DNA of 64,000 nucleotides from the NCBI GenBank assembly GCA_008375315.1, contig CP032507.1:2603001-2667000 (forward strand), written 5' to 3'. The notes beneath the pieces were generated by a model. The model was not told the DNA's origin. It saw nothing but the letters and a program-made list of their open reading frames with translations, and made no database searches. This document shows, in pieces, positions 16,073 to 26,278 of this stretch. Positions within the stretch are counted from its first letter, which is position 1; every line of letters begins with the position of its first letter. This stretch comes from Ectothiorhodospiraceae bacterium BW-2. Lineage in GTDB: Bacteria; Pseudomonadota; Gammaproteobacteria; Thiohalomonadales; Thiohalomonadaceae. A program made the position numbers and the translations under genes.

Positions 16073-17653
16073 ATGAAACAGAATAAAATTGCCGTTGCTG
16101 TCGCGCTGACTTTAGCATCATCTTCTAGCTATGCCACTAACGGGATGTCGATGGAGGCGTTTGGTCCCATTTCGGCCGGCTTAGGGGGGACGGCACAGGC
16201 CTATAATAATGGCCTCGGCGGGATGATGAATAATCCTGCGACTATGGGGATGGGGGCAGAGGAGGGGAACAAAATTCAGTTTGCGCTCAGTGCGTTGCAA
16301 CCCGATGTGAGCTCTAAAGCCGAGATGGGTGGGATGACTTTTGAAACGGCTTCAAGCGGTGATCGCTACCTTATGCCCGCCTTTGGCTATGCCCGTAAAC
16401 AGTCGAATGGTCTCTTAATGGGCGTTGGCGTTATTCCTCAGGGGGGGATGGGGACTGAATATGGCGTTGCAACTTTACCGACCGATCTGTTTGCCGGCGG
16501 CATGGATATGGATGCGGATGGGCCTATGGGACCCGATACAGCGGGACAAACTATGTTAAGTGGTCAGCCGATTCGTTCTGAGTTAGGTGTGGGTCGCGCT
16601 ATTTTACCCATTGGCTATCAGGTCAATAACCGTCTTAATATCGCCGCCTCGCTCGACTATATGTGGGTCGGCATGGATCTACAGATGGATATGGATGGTC
16701 AAACCTTTCAAAATATGGCCTACAATCCGCAGACAGGTGCTCGCACTGGCCTAGTTACCGGAACTATGATGGATGGGCTCGAAGGGGCCTTAAATCCACA
16801 ATCGGGCTCCCCCATGGCAGGCATGATGACCGATGTTAACTACGCCCGCTTCGACTTCTCCAATAGTGACGACTACACCGGTCAGGCCACAGCCGATGGT
16901 TTTGCCGCCAAACTGGGGATGACCTACCGCATCTCTAATCAACTGAGTATTGGTGCCTCTTACCACACTAAATCCTCCCTAAGCGATATGACCGGTAGCG
17001 GCACCATGACCATGGGGGTTGATATGATGGGGCCAAACCCGGAGACGGGTGCAATGGTGGCGATGGAGAATCAAACCGTGCCGGTTAAAGGAACGGTCAC
17101 TGTAGAAGATTTCCAGTGGCCGGCCAGCATGGCACTCGGGGTTGCGTTTCATGCCAACGAAAAATGGATGTTCACTGGTGATATTAAGATCATTCAGTGG
17201 GAGGATGTGATGGACGCCTTTAGAGTCGGCTTTACCGCTAATCAGGTGCAAAGTGATAACCCAATGGATCCGGCTAACGGCTTTGGTGGTGCTAGCATTA
17301 AGGTCATCATGCCACAAGATTGGGATGATCAGGTGGTCACTATGCTAGGTGCTCAATATAAGCCCAAGCCGGAGCTAGCCCTACGAGGCGGGATAAGTCT
17401 CTCCAGTAACCCGATTCCCGATGAGACCATGAATCCCCTCTTCCCAGCCATTGTAGAGAACCACTTTAGTCTGGGTGTCGGTTACGCCTTTAATAGTAGC
17501 AGCCTAATTGATGCGGCGGTCACCTTTGCACCCGAGGTAGAGCAGACTAACTCAATGAATGGCGTTACCACCAGCCACAGCCAAACCAACTTGCAGCTAA
17601 TGTACACCTACCGCTGGGGGGTTAAAACGCAACAGTTGACCGATAATTACTAA
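16073..17653 (+). CDS. FadL/TodX-family outer-membrane transport protein
   Basis: This 526-residue protein has a signal peptide (ending SSSYATNG) and the FadL family opening: MSMEAFGPISAGLGGTA, then NNPATMGM. The FadL family forms outer-membrane channels for fatty acids and other hydrophobic compounds. The sequence contains many Met/Gly/Asp-rich loops (for example GGMDMDADGPMGPDTAG) and ends in an aromatic-rich strand. AGGAG precedes the ATG. The Met-rich loops are unusual compared with classical FadL. The substrate cannot be inferred. Confidence 0.85.
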   Translation: MKQNKIAVAVALTLASSSSYATNGMSMEAFGPISAGLGGTAQAYNNGLGGMMNNPATMGMGAEEGNKIQFALSALQPDVSSKAEMGGMTFETASSGDRYLMPAFGYARKQSNGLLMGVGVIPQGGMGTEYGVATLPTDLFAGGMDMDADGPMGPDTAGQTMLSGQPIRSELGVGRAILPIGYQVNNRLNIAASLDYMWVGMDLQMDMDGQTFQNMAYNPQTGARTGLVTGTMMDGLEGALNPQSGSPMAGMMTDVNYARFDFSNSDDYTGQATADGFAAKLGMTYRISNQLSIGASYHTKSSLSDMTGSGTMTMGVDMMGPNPETGAMVAMENQTVPVKGTVTVEDFQWPASMALGVAFHANEKWMFTGDIKIIQWEDVMDAFRVGFTANQVQSDNPMDPANGFGGASIKVIMPQDWDDQVVTMLGAQYKPKPELALRGGISLSSNPIPDETMNPLFPAIVENHFSLGVGYAFNSSSLIDAAVTFAPEVEQTNSMNGVTTSHSQTNLQLMYTYRWGVKTQQLTDNY

Positions 17654-17815
17654 GCCCCCCCCTTTTTTGGAGCAAAATAGGCTATACTAAAGATTAACAG
17701 AAGACTCCTCTACTCCGACTCTCTCCTGCTGAGAGGGGGGGATAAGGAGGGGGAGTAACCGGCTACAGAGGTAGCCATGTTTCGGCATAAAACACGACAC
17801 TGGGAGTAAACTCAA

Positions 17816-18067
17816 ATGCCTATCGATGCACTACAATCCGTCAATTTTGCCTCCTTCCGTGCGGGTGGAGAGGTGGTTAATCAACAAGCGGTCAACACCT
17901 TAGCAAGCCAAGATCGGCGTGCAGACCAGCAGCGGGTGCTACAGTCAGATGAGAGTCGTCGTAGCGCGGCTGACGAACGCCAACCTAATGGTGGTGAGCG
18001 CAGTGGTCAAGGGGTTGTACCGACCAGCGGTGGAGGGTTAGGGCAGATTATCGATCTCATGGCCTAG
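17816..18067 (+). CDS. Small hydrophilic protein of unknown function
   Basis: This 83-residue protein is polar and probably largely disordered (SQDRRADQQRVLQSDESRRSAADERQPNGGERSG). It has no signal peptide or membrane segment. GGGAGTAA is a plausible ribosome site before ATG 17816. Its end faces the PfkB gene on the other strand. I do not recognise it, and it may be an orphan gene. Confidence 0.5.
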   Translation: MPIDALQSVNFASFRAGGEVVNQQAVNTLASQDRRADQQRVLQSDESRRSAADERQPNGGERSGQGVVPTSGGGLGQIIDLMA

Positions 18068-18086
18068 CGCGGCTACTCCTCTTCCT

Positions 18087-19007
18087 CTATTTAGCTGGTT
18101 GAGCCGACCAGCGCTGTAGTAGCGCTTGGTAGGCTTGACGATCAGCCATGGTTGCTCCCTGCTGTCCTACAATCAGTGAGGCAAACTCCTGCCCCCGCTG
18201 GAGCGTCAGCTCCAGCGGCCACTTCTCTATCAACCCCATAATGGCGACCGAGGCAAAGGCATCGCCTGCGCCAACAGCATCGATCACCTCAACCTCTGTG
18301 GCGGTGACACTTACCTCCTCACCCTGAGCCGTTAGTGCCTGCGCCCCAGCGGCACCGAGGGTGACAATCACCCCCTGAAGCTGAAAATAGTCTAAAAAGG
18401 CTTTAGCAGCGTGGAGCGGTTTAGCGTGTCGTAATGGACTGAGCAGCTTTAACTCATCTTCATTCAACTTTACCCAGTCGGAGTGGTGCAGTAGCGTCTC
18501 GGCCAGACTCTGATCCCACCACGGCTCGCGTACATTAATATCGACAAAACGGCAGACGGGATCTTTGTGGGTCAGGTAGAGCAGCGACTGCAACGAGCGG
18601 TTACTGCGTAGCGCCAGCGTGCCGTGGTAGAGCAGGGTATGGGTGTAGCTGTTAGCTGGCAGTCGGGGCGGTTCGATAAAGTCCCACGCCGCAGGATGGA
18701 CAATCTCATAACTCGGTTCGCTGCGAGTGATAGTGACATCGACTCGACCGGTCGGATAGCGATTATCGCGCTGTAGATAGCGGCTCTCCATGCCCCAATC
18801 CTGCATCGCCTCAATAATCAGCGTGCCGTTATCATCACTGCCAACCCGACTGACAAACAGCGGTAACATGCCAAAGGCGTGCAGATGCCACGCGACATTA
18901 AACGGCGCTCCCCCTAGTACCTGACTCCCATCTTCAAAACAGTCGAGTAGAACTTCACCAAATAGGAGTGGCTGTAGCTGCCCTGTGTCCCTCTTTCTAA
19001 CCATCAT
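18087..19007 (-). CDS. PfkB-family carbohydrate kinase
   Basis: This 306-residue cytoplasmic kinase resembles fructokinases. It has an N-terminal substrate segment LFGEVLLDCFEDGSQVLGGAPFNVAWHL and a C-terminal PfkB signature with DAVGAGDAFAS, containing the catalytic Asp and anion hole. The family phosphorylates sugars or nucleosides with ATP. The FGEVLLD/GGAPFNVA form is fructokinase-like. It overlaps the upstream DUF815 gene by four bases (ATGA), so the two are translationally coupled. Confidence 0.88.
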   Translation of the reverse strand: MMVRKRDTGQLQPLLFGEVLLDCFEDGSQVLGGAPFNVAWHLHAFGMLPLFVSRVGSDDNGTLIIEAMQDWGMESRYLQRDNRYPTGRVDVTITRSEPSYEIVHPAAWDFIEPPRLPANSYTHTLLYHGTLALRSNRSLQSLLYLTHKDPVCRFVDINVREPWWDQSLAETLLHHSDWVKLNEDELKLLSPLRHAKPLHAAKAFLDYFQLQGVIVTLGAAGAQALTAQGEEVSVTATEVEVIDAVGAGDAFASVAIMGLIEKWPLELTLQRGQEFASLIVGQQGATMADRQAYQALLQRWSAQPAK

Positions 19008-19852
19008 GACTCTCCTCGGCTATTAAAAAACTGTTGTGCAGTGCGGCCGCTGCGGCTACCTCGTTCTAACGCATAGCGCAGCGCCTCGGCATGGAGCAGG
19101 TGGCGATCGCCTCGATAGTCATTAAAGTAGTGATCTATGAGCGCCAGATAGTGATCTTGGCTATTTGGATGGAACGAGAGCTGCAATCCGAAACGATCAG
19201 AGAGCGAGATCTTCTCCTCGGTAGCATCGCCTAAGTGGAGCTCGCCCCCGACCACCTCAGCGGCCAGATTCTCTGCCATCGATTCGGGGAGTAAGTGGCG
19301 GCGATTAGAGGTGGCGTAGAGGCGAACGTTGTCGGCCGGTAGCTCAATCGACCCCTCCAGCACACTTTTGAGTGCCCGAAACGAGAGCTCCCCCTGCTCA
19401 AAGGAGAGATCATCACAAAAGATGATAAAGCGCTGGCGTAGATCGCGAATCTCATCGACCACCTGCGGCAGATGGATTAAATCGTCGCGCTCGAACTGAA
19501 TCAGCCGTAGCCCGCGCAGGGCGTAGCGGTTGAGTAGTGCTTTAATGAGCGACGACTTGCCGCTACCGCGACTACCCCACAACAGCGCATTATTGGCCGG
19601 TTTAGCGGCTAAAAAGCGTTCGGTATTGGCCACTAGCGCCCTCTTTTGGCGCTCAATACCGATGAGTTGATCGAGCTGAACCGGATCGATATGGCTAACC
19701 GGATGGAGATAGCCCCCCCGGCCTCGACGCCATACGGCGGCACGATAGGTATCCCAGTTCACTGGGTTCTGTGGTTGATCCATTGGCTGACCTGTTAATT
19801 GCCCTTGCATATTTGTGACCGAATGGTTGTCTTTTTCGTCAATAGTGTGCAA
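19004..19852 (-). CDS. DUF815-family AAA-type ATPase
   Basis: This 282-residue protein has a Walker A motif (LLWGSRGSGKSSLIKALLN), a Walker B-like FIIFCDDLSFE and the conserved ATSNRRHLLPE sensor segment followed by EKISLSDRFGLQLSFHP. This is the pattern of the DUF815 family, whose function is not established. The first 30 residues are weakly conserved, so a start at Met15 is possible. It is coupled to the PfkB kinase downstream and divergent from the MoxR gene with 41 bases between them. Confidence 0.88.
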   Translation of the reverse strand: MHTIDEKDNHSVTNMQGQLTGQPMDQPQNPVNWDTYRAAVWRRGRGGYLHPVSHIDPVQLDQLIGIERQKRALVANTERFLAAKPANNALLWGSRGSGKSSLIKALLNRYALRGLRLIQFERDDLIHLPQVVDEIRDLRQRFIIFCDDLSFEQGELSFRALKSVLEGSIELPADNVRLYATSNRRHLLPESMAENLAAEVVGGELHLGDATEEKISLSDRFGLQLSFHPNSQDHYLALIDHYFNDYRGDRHLLHAEALRYALERGSRSGRTAQQFFNSRGES

Positions 19853-19893
19853 GTATAACCCGAAACTGAATTTAACTCACGACAGAGGATGCG

Positions 19894-20802
19894 ATGAAGC
19901 AGAAACTGCAACAGGTTACAGCACAGCTAAACCGCCTGATTTTAGGCAAGCCGGCACAAATTCGTCTGGCGATTACCTGTCTGTTAGCGCGAGGACACCT
20001 TTTAATTGAAGATCTGCCAGGGGTCGGTAAAACCACCCTGTCACACGCGTTAGCGCAGGTGATGGGGCTGGAGTTTAACCGCATTCAGTTTACCGCTGAT
20101 CTACTCCCGACCGATATTTTAGGCGCATCGATCTATGAGCGTCAGAGCGAGCGCTTTAGTTTCCATCAGGGGCCAATCTTTACCCAAGTGGTGCTAGCTG
20201 ATGAGATTAATCGCGCCTCGCCGAAGTGTCAAAGTGCGCTGTTAGAGGCGATGGAGGAGCGGCAAGTCTCTATTGAGGGGCAGACCTACCCGCTACCGGA
20301 GCCCTTTTTTGTGATCGCGACCCAAAACCCGACCGAACAGCTCGGCACCTATCCACTACCCGAATCGCAACTAGATCGTTTTTTAATGGTGTTATCGCTC
20401 GGTTACCCTGATCGTGAGGCGGAGTTAGGGCTGCTCTTAGGCGAGGATCGGCGGCAGTTAATGGCCACCTTAGGGGAGGCGATGAGCCATCGGGATCTAT
20501 TAACGCTACAGCAGCAGGTGGGGGAGGTGAAGGTGAGCGACGCGCTGGCCGACTATGTGCTAGCGCTAGTGCGCTTTAGTCGTGAGGGGCAGCGCTATCG
20601 GATGGGGCTCTCCCCTAGAGCGGGATTGGCGCTGTTGCACGCCGCTCGCGCTTGGGCGCTGCTCGATGGTCGAGCTTTTGTTCGCCCCGACGATGTGCAG
20701 GCGGTTTTGCCGGCCGTTGTCTCACATCGACTCCAGCTACAGCAGCGGCAGGAGGGGGTCGGTTCGGTGGTGGAGCCGCTACTGCAGGTGCCGCTGCCCT
20801 GA
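19894..20802 (+). CDS. MoxR-family AAA+ ATPase
   Basis: This 302-residue protein has Walker A LIEDLPGVGKTTLSHALA, Walker B VLADEINRASPKCQSALLEAMEERQVS, and sensor 1 FFVIATQNPTEQLGTYPLPESQLDRF, all typical of MoxR. MoxR ATPases act as chaperones that insert cofactors or mature protein complexes. It is followed by DUF58 and transglutaminase genes, the common MoxR-DUF58-TgpA arrangement. This suggests one membrane-linked maturation system. Confidence 0.95.
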   Translation: MKQKLQQVTAQLNRLILGKPAQIRLAITCLLARGHLLIEDLPGVGKTTLSHALAQVMGLEFNRIQFTADLLPTDILGASIYERQSERFSFHQGPIFTQVVLADEINRASPKCQSALLEAMEERQVSIEGQTYPLPEPFFVIATQNPTEQLGTYPLPESQLDRFLMVLSLGYPDREAELGLLLGEDRRQLMATLGEAMSHRDLLTLQQQVGEVKVSDALADYVLALVRFSREGQRYRMGLSPRAGLALLHAARAWALLDGRAFVRPDDVQAVLPAVVSHRLQLQQRQEGVGSVVEPLLQVPLP

Positions 20803-20810
20803 TTAAAAGC

Positions 20811-21779
20811 ATGCTCCATCCGCTGCAGAGCTGGCGCGACTTTTTGCAGCGACTAAGGCTGCGTGAGCGGCCGCAGCCCTCGCCGGTAGTGCTGTCGATG
20901 CGGCGGATCTTTATTCTGCCTAGCCGTAGCGGAATTATCTTTGCCCTAACGCTGCTCGCGATGCTTATCGGGGCGATGAACTACAATAACAGTCTCGGCT
21001 TTGCGCTCACTTTTTTGCTGTTTGGGATGGGGTTAATGGCGATTTTGCATACCTTTCGCAATCTAGTGGCGTTGACGGTGAGCGCCGCCCCGACGCATGA
21101 GGCGATCTTTGCCGGTGAGTTGGCTAGCTTTACGATCCAAATCGACAACTTAGCGCCGCTAGCGCGGTATGCGCTGGAGCTGGAGGGGGAGCAGGGGGGG
21201 ATTGAGCGCGGTATCGATATCGCCCCTCATGGGACGACTATGTTGGAGCTAAAACAGCCCTGTTTGCAGCGAGGGGAGTGGTTACTACAGCGCTTTACCC
21301 TCAGAACGCTGTTTCCCTTGGGGTTGGTTCGCGCCTGGTCGCCGCTGGCGCTCAATGCAAAGGTCGTGGTCTATCCTAAACCGGTGGCAGCGGGGCCGCT
21401 ACCTGAACCGGTTGAGCAGGCGGGGAGTGGTAGCGGTATCAGTCGCCAGCGGGGGAGCGATGAGTTTTACCAAATTCGCAGCTACCAGCCGGGCGATTCG
21501 CTGCGCCATATCCACTGGAAGGCGCTAGCTAAGGGGCAGTCGGTACAGACACGCCAGTATGGGGGGAGTGTCGGGCAGTCGGAGCTGATATTGAGTTGGC
21601 AGCTTTTGGGCAGCTATCGCACTGAGGAGCGACTGTCGCGCCTCTGCGACTGGTGCTTGCAGGCTGAGGCGAGGGGGGATCGTTATGGTCTGGAGCTGCC
21701 GCATCAAGCGATTGCCCCCGATAGTGGTCAGCGCCACCTGCAGCGCTGTCTGACTGCCTTGGCGCTTGCACCGGCATGA
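20811..21779 (+). CDS. DUF58-domain membrane protein
   Basis: This 322-residue protein has two transmembrane helices at about 38-85 (IIFALTLLAMLIGAMNY, LGFALTFLLFGMGLMAIL). The DUF58 core has GSDEFYQIRSYQPGDSLRHIHWKALAKGQSVQTRQY. I place the start at ATG 20811, eight bases after the MoxR stop. Longer upstream frames run inside the MoxR gene and are not credible. It overlaps the transglutaminase gene by four bases and should work with both neighbours. The biochemical role of DUF58 is unknown. Confidence 0.88.
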   Translation: MLHPLQSWRDFLQRLRLRERPQPSPVVLSMRRIFILPSRSGIIFALTLLAMLIGAMNYNNSLGFALTFLLFGMGLMAILHTFRNLVALTVSAAPTHEAIFAGELASFTIQIDNLAPLARYALELEGEQGGIERGIDIAPHGTTMLELKQPCLQRGEWLLQRFTLRTLFPLGLVRAWSPLALNAKVVVYPKPVAAGPLPEPVEQAGSGSGISRQRGSDEFYQIRSYQPGDSLRHIHWKALAKGQSVQTRQYGGSVGQSELILSWQLLGSYRTEERLSRLCDWCLQAEARGDRYGLELPHQAIAPDSGQRHLQRCLTALALAPA

Positions 21780-23800
21780 TTAAATTCATGCGTCGAAAAA
21801 TGGCACCAGAGGCGGCGATTCCATTGCCCTTTTGGGGTCGCATGGGGCTACTACTGGCGCTGATTTTGGTGATTTTGCCCCATACGCTGCGCCTGCCGTG
21901 GGCGGTTACCCTCTTTAGTGGCGCCATTATCGCTTGGCGGTTGCTAAAGGAGTATCGCGGCTGGCCGCTGCCACCGCCGCTACTGCGCATCGGCTTGACG
22001 CTACTGGCAGTGGTTTTGGTCGTACAGCAGTTTCACTCGCTCATTGGGCGGCTGCCGGGGGCTGCACTGCTGATTATTATGTTGTCGCTGAAGCTGATGG
22101 AGCTGCGTTCGCTGCGTGATGCGATTGTGATTATCGCCATTAGCTACTTTTTGGTGGTGGTTGGGTTTTTATTCGATCAGTCGATGTTGGTCGGCGGCTA
22201 TCTATTTGCAGTCGTGTTTGCGCTCACGCTGGCGCTACTGCTGCTCAACCATCCGGCGGCGAGTCGTGAACATCTGCTAATTCATGGACGAGGTGCCGCT
22301 AAGCTACTGCTACAGGCGCTGCCGATCATGGTGCTGCTGTTTCTACTCTTTCCGCGCTTGAATGCCCCGCTGTGGAGCCTGCCCGATGATAGGGGGGTGG
22401 CCCAAACCGGTTTAAGCGACTTTATGGAGTTAGGCAATATTACCGAACTGGTGGATGATAACAGTATCGCCTTTCGGGTCGATTTTGAGCCGGGGCAGCG
22501 TGTGAATGCCGCCGAACTCTACTGGCGGGTAATGGTGCTGTGGCAGAGTGATGGCTCTCGTTGGCAGCAGCTCGATGGTTGGTTGCTACAGCAGGCGCTC
22601 AATAGCGAGGCGAGGCTTCAGCCACAGCGCCAGACGGTGAGTTATACCCTAACGCTACAGCCGCACCAGCAGCAGTGGTTACCGCTGCTAGATCGACCGA
22701 CCACACTGCCTGAGCTGGAGCAGCCGCTACAGATTCGGGGTGATTTTCAGCTACAGCTACAAAAACCGTTAACTAAAACCGTCCGTTATCGTGCCACTGC
22801 GGTGACCGACTATCGTGATTTGGCGCTACCCGAGTGGGCTTGGCGTGCTGGATTACAGCTACCAGAAGAGGCTCACCCCCGCACGCAAGAGCTGGTAGCG
22901 CAGTGGCAGCAGCAGGGGCTAACTGAGGCGGCGCTGGTGGAGCAGGCGTTAACCTACTTTCGCGAGCAGCCGTTTTGGTATAGCCGTCGCCCCACGCCAC
23001 TGACGGAGGATCGGATCGATCAATTTCTGTTTGAGACCCAAAACGGCTTTTGTGAACACTATGCCGCTGCCTTTGTCACCCTAATGCGGCTAGCCGACAT
23101 TCCGGCACGAGTCGTGACCGGATATCAGGGGGGAGAGTTGAATCCGATGGGGAACTACTTAATGGTACGGCAGGCCGATGCCCACGCTTGGGCTGAGGTG
23201 TGGTTGGAGGAGTCGGGCTGGATTCGAGTCGATCCGACGGCGGTGATTCCATCGGAGCGGATCGAGTATCAGGGTGATAATATGCGTTTTGACAGCGTCG
23301 AACCGAAGCCTACACGAACAGTCGATATCGATTGGTTGGTCAGCGGTTGGCGGCTGGTGCGTAATAGCTTCGATCTGGTGAACCATAGTTGGAACCGTTG
23401 GGTGGTGGGGTTTAATCAGCAGCGACAGCGGGAGTTGTTGCAGCAGCTCGGCTTAGCAGCGTGGTCACTGCAGCGAGTGATGCTAACGACGCTGGTGCTG
23501 CTGGCGCTGGTCGTCGGGTGGATGGCGCTGCTGCTGCTGTGGCGTCGTCGCCGTATCGCCCCAGCTGTGCGGCAGTGGCAGCGATTAACCCGTGCGACAC
23601 AGCGTTATGGGATCACCCCTTTAGCCGGTGAAACCCCTACCCGTTTCGCCCTTCGCCTTCAGCAGCGCTGGCCAGCTCTGAGTGGAGATATTGGTGCCGT
23701 GGTTGAGGCGTATGAGCAGTGTCGCTATAACCCCGACTCTCCACCAGAGCGCTACTTAGAACTCGTAGCGGCGGTGAGTCGGTTTAAGTCGCGGCTTTAG
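21776..23800 (+). CDS. TgpA-like membrane transglutaminase (DUF3488 + transglutaminase core)
   Basis: This 674-residue protein has about six N-terminal membrane helices (to about residue 200) and a periplasmic transglutaminase-like domain. The catalytic Cys is in TQNGFCEHYAAAFVTLMRLADIPARVVTGYQGG, and the His and Asp are in ADAHAWAEVWLEESGWIRVDPTA. A further helix lies near 565-590, followed by a DUF4129-like tail. This matches Pseudomonas TgpA. It closes the MoxR-DUF58-TgpA operon. The substrate in the periplasm is unknown. Confidence 0.92.
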   Translation: MIKFMRRKMAPEAAIPLPFWGRMGLLLALILVILPHTLRLPWAVTLFSGAIIAWRLLKEYRGWPLPPPLLRIGLTLLAVVLVVQQFHSLIGRLPGAALLIIMLSLKLMELRSLRDAIVIIAISYFLVVVGFLFDQSMLVGGYLFAVVFALTLALLLLNHPAASREHLLIHGRGAAKLLLQALPIMVLLFLLFPRLNAPLWSLPDDRGVAQTGLSDFMELGNITELVDDNSIAFRVDFEPGQRVNAAELYWRVMVLWQSDGSRWQQLDGWLLQQALNSEARLQPQRQTVSYTLTLQPHQQQWLPLLDRPTTLPELEQPLQIRGDFQLQLQKPLTKTVRYRATAVTDYRDLALPEWAWRAGLQLPEEAHPRTQELVAQWQQQGLTEAALVEQALTYFREQPFWYSRRPTPLTEDRIDQFLFETQNGFCEHYAAAFVTLMRLADIPARVVTGYQGGELNPMGNYLMVRQADAHAWAEVWLEESGWIRVDPTAVIPSERIEYQGDNMRFDSVEPKPTRTVDIDWLVSGWRLVRNSFDLVNHSWNRWVVGFNQQRQRELLQQLGLAAWSLQRVMLTTLVLLALVVGWMALLLLWRRRRIAPAVRQWQRLTRATQRYGITPLAGETPTRFALRLQQRWPALSGDIGAVVEAYEQCRYNPDSPPERYLELVAAVSRFKSRL

Positions 23801-23805
23801 AGCCA

Positions 23806-24507
23806 TTACCAGTAGTGTCGCATTAGTAGCTGTAGATCATCCCAACTTTTACGCTTCTCTAGCGGAGCTCTGAGCAGATAGGCGGGGTGGTAGGTGACAA
23901 TCACTGGGGTCTGGCTCGCTTGATGCCTATGGAGTTGACCCCGTAATGTGCCGAGGGTGGCGTCGGTCTGAAGCAGGGTGTGGGCGGCAAAACGGCCAAC
24001 GGCTAGAATCACTTTCGGCGCTATGAGTTCGATTTGGCGTAGCAAAAAGGGGTAACAGTGGTGTAGCTCCTCTGGGGTTGGATTGCGGTTGCCCGGAGGG
24101 CGACATTTGAGGGTGTTGGCGATATAGATCTCGCTGCGTTCAAAACCGATAGCGTAGAGCATCGCGTTTAAGAGCTGCCCTGCCTTGCCGACAAAGGGCT
24201 CCCCCTGCCTATCCTCATCCACACCGGGCGCCTCGCCGATAATTAGCAGTTTGCTGCTACGATTCCCTGTGCCAAATACCGTTTGGGTACGCTGTTGCGA
24301 TAGCTCCTGACAGCGTTGACAACCGCTTACCTGCTGCTCTAGTTGCTCCCATGTCGTTGCGGGGAGAGGGGGGGGGGGAGGGCTCCTCTGTCGCTGTGGT
24401 TCTGGTTCTGGTTCTGGCTTGATCGGCGCTGTGTTAGCTGCGTTACGCTCTACCCAGACTGGGATCTGCAGCGCCTTTAAGTAGGCGTAACGCTGGGAGT
24501 CAACCAT
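23806..24507 (-). CDS. Family 4 uracil-DNA glycosylase
   Basis: This 233-residue iron-sulfur enzyme removes uracil from DNA. Visible features are the Cys pair CQRC, motif GEAPGVDEDRQGEPFVGKAGQLLN, the third and fourth cysteines in LKCRPPGNRNPTPEELHHCYPFL, and the catalytic-site motif VTYHPAYLLR. The N-terminal 60 residues hold a Glu/Pro/Arg-rich linker (PEPEPEPQRQRSPPPPPLP), as in proteobacterial members. It converges with the transglutaminase gene and lies eight bases downstream of leuA. Confidence 0.93.
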   Translation of the reverse strand: MVDSQRYAYLKALQIPVWVERNAANTAPIKPEPEPEPQRQRSPPPPPLPATTWEQLEQQVSGCQRCQELSQQRTQTVFGTGNRSSKLLIIGEAPGVDEDRQGEPFVGKAGQLLNAMLYAIGFERSEIYIANTLKCRPPGNRNPTPEELHHCYPFLLRQIELIAPKVILAVGRFAAHTLLQTDATLGTLRGQLHRHQASQTPVIVTYHPAYLLRAPLEKRKSWDDLQLLMRHYW

Positions 24508-24515
24508 AACGCGCT

Positions 24516-26066
24516 TTAGAGGGGGGCACCCTGTGCCTTAACCCGATCTTGTGGCGCGATAATCTTATTGAGTGCATTAATATAGGCCTTGGCCGAGGCG
24601 ACAACGATGTCGGTATCGGCCCCTTGGCCATTCACAATCCGCCCTGCTTTCTCTAGGCGAATCGTCACCTCCCCTTGTGAATCGGTACCGCTGGTGATAG
24701 CGTTGACTGAGTAGAGCTGTAGTTCGGTATCGCTATGCACTTCGCTCTCAATCGCTTTCAGAGCGGCATCGACTGGGCCACTGCCGTCCGCCTCACAGCG
24801 ACACTCACGGCCATCGCAGCTAAGGGTGAGCTTAGCGTGTGGTTTTTCACCGGTTTCGGAGCAGACATGGAGCGATACTAGTTTAATCTGCTCAATTTGC
24901 GTGGCGCTATCGGTCGCGGTCTCACTCGCTAGGGCGTGCAGATCTTCATCAAAAATATCGTGCTTCTTATCGGCTAAATCTTTAAAGCGGCTAAAGGCGT
25001 GGTTTAAGGCCTCCTCTGAATCAAATACCACCCCTAACTCGGCCATGCGGCTTTTGAAGGCATTTCGCCCCGAGTGTTTACCTAATACCATACGGTTAGC
25101 GCTCCAGCCGACATCTTCAGCGCGCATAATTTCGTAGGTTTCGCGATGTTTTAACACCCCATCTTGGTGAATACCCGACTCATGGGCAAAGGCGTTGATA
25201 CCGACAATGGCCTTATTCGGTTGTACGGCAAAGCCGGTAATATTAGAGACTAGCTTTGAGGTCGGAACGATATGCTGTGTATCGATATCGGTACGGCAAG
25301 GGAAGAGATCTTTGCGGGTGCGCACCGCCATCACGATCTCCTCTAAGGAGGCGTTACCGGCTCGCTCGCCTAAACCATTAATAGTGCACTCCACCTGTCG
25401 GGCGCCATGAATGACCGCTGAGAGGGAGTTAGCGACCGCTAGACCGAGATCGTTGTGGCAGTGGACTGAAAATATCGCTCTATCTGAGTTAGGGATGCGC
25501 TGGCGCAGTTGGGCAATCATCGAACCAAACTGCTCTGGCATATTGTAGCCGACCGTATCGGGGACATTGAGGGTGGAGGCACCGGCCTCAATAGCCGCCT
25601 CAAAGATACGGCAGAGGAAGTCGATATCGGAGCGGCCGGCATCTTCGGCCGAAAATTCGACATCATCGGTATATTGTCTAGCGTGTTTAATGGCGCGTAC
25701 CGCCTGCTCTACCACCTGATCAGGATTAAGACGCAATTTGCGCTCCATGTGGATGGGGGAGGTGGCGATAAAAGTATGGATGCGGGGGGCATTACACCCC
25801 TTTAACGCCTCACCGGCGCGATCGATATCCCTCTCTAGTGCTCGGGCGAGGCCGCAGACGCGCGATTCAGTAATGTGTTGGGCAACAGCTTGCACCGACT
25901 CAAAGTCACCTACCGAAGCGACAGGGAAGCCGGCTTCGATAATATCGACCCGCATCCGTTCGAGTGCTTTGGCGATACGAATCTTTTCGTCTTTAGTCAT
26001 TGAGGCACCAGGGCTCTGTTCGCCATCGCGCAAGGTGGTATCAAAAATGTAGAGTTTATCGCTCAT
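24516..26066 (-). CDS. leuA: 2-isopropylmalate synthase
   Basis: LeuA (516 residues) condenses acetyl-CoA with 2-oxoisovalerate, the first step of leucine synthesis. Visible signatures are [16 protein letters not shown], the metal-binding [13 protein letters not shown], and [14 protein letters not shown]. The C-terminal leucine-binding regulatory domain (about 390-510) is present, with [13 protein letters not shown]. The length is that of the feedback-regulated type. No leader peptide or T-box was recognised upstream. Confidence 0.97.
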   Translation of the reverse strand: MSDKLYIFDTTLRDGEQSPGASMTKDEKIRIAKALERMRVDIIEAGFPVASVGDFESVQAVAQHITESRVCGLARALERDIDRAGEALKGCNAPRIHTFIATSPIHMERKLRLNPDQVVEQAVRAIKHARQYTDDVEFSAEDAGRSDIDFLCRIFEAAIEAGASTLNVPDTVGYNMPEQFGSMIAQLRQRIPNSDRAIFSVHCHNDLGLAVANSLSAVIHGARQVECTINGLGERAGNASLEEIVMAVRTRKDLFPCRTDIDTQHIVPTSKLVSNITGFAVQPNKAIVGINAFAHESGIHQDGVLKHRETYEIMRAEDVGWSANRMVLGKHSGRNAFKSRMAELGVVFDSEEALNHAFSRFKDLADKKHDIFDEDLHALASETATDSATQIEQIKLVSLHVCSETGEKPHAKLTLSCDGRECRCEADGSGPVDAALKAIESEVHSDTELQLYSVNAITSGTDSQGEVTIRLEKAGRIVNGQGADTDIVVASAKAYINALNKIIAPQDRVKAQGAPL

Positions 26067-26278
26067 TTAGAGGCTCCAAAAATAGGGTTGGCAGTAGGTA
26101 GTCAAAAAGGTAGCGGTGTTTGTGGCCACACCTAGGCACAGAAGCTTCTCTGCCCCTTAGGGCAGTCGTAGTGATAGAGCGATAGTTAGAGGATAGCGGT
26201 ACATCATAGGCGAAATATAGCGTGAATCGTTCTGAAAACCAACCCTTCATGGCGCTTTTTCCCAGCCGAGAGCAGGGC

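Noticed and set aside
17718-17760. Third copy of the MITE
   Set aside because: The stretch has CT- and G-rich arms like the MITE core but lacks the 18-bp terminal repeats and any target duplication.
20595-20819. Extra frames around the MoxR/DUF58 junction, including a long N-terminal extension of DUF58
   Set aside because: The extension lies inside the MoxR gene in another frame and has a low-complexity Gly/Ala/Thr sequence. ATG 20811 fits the family.
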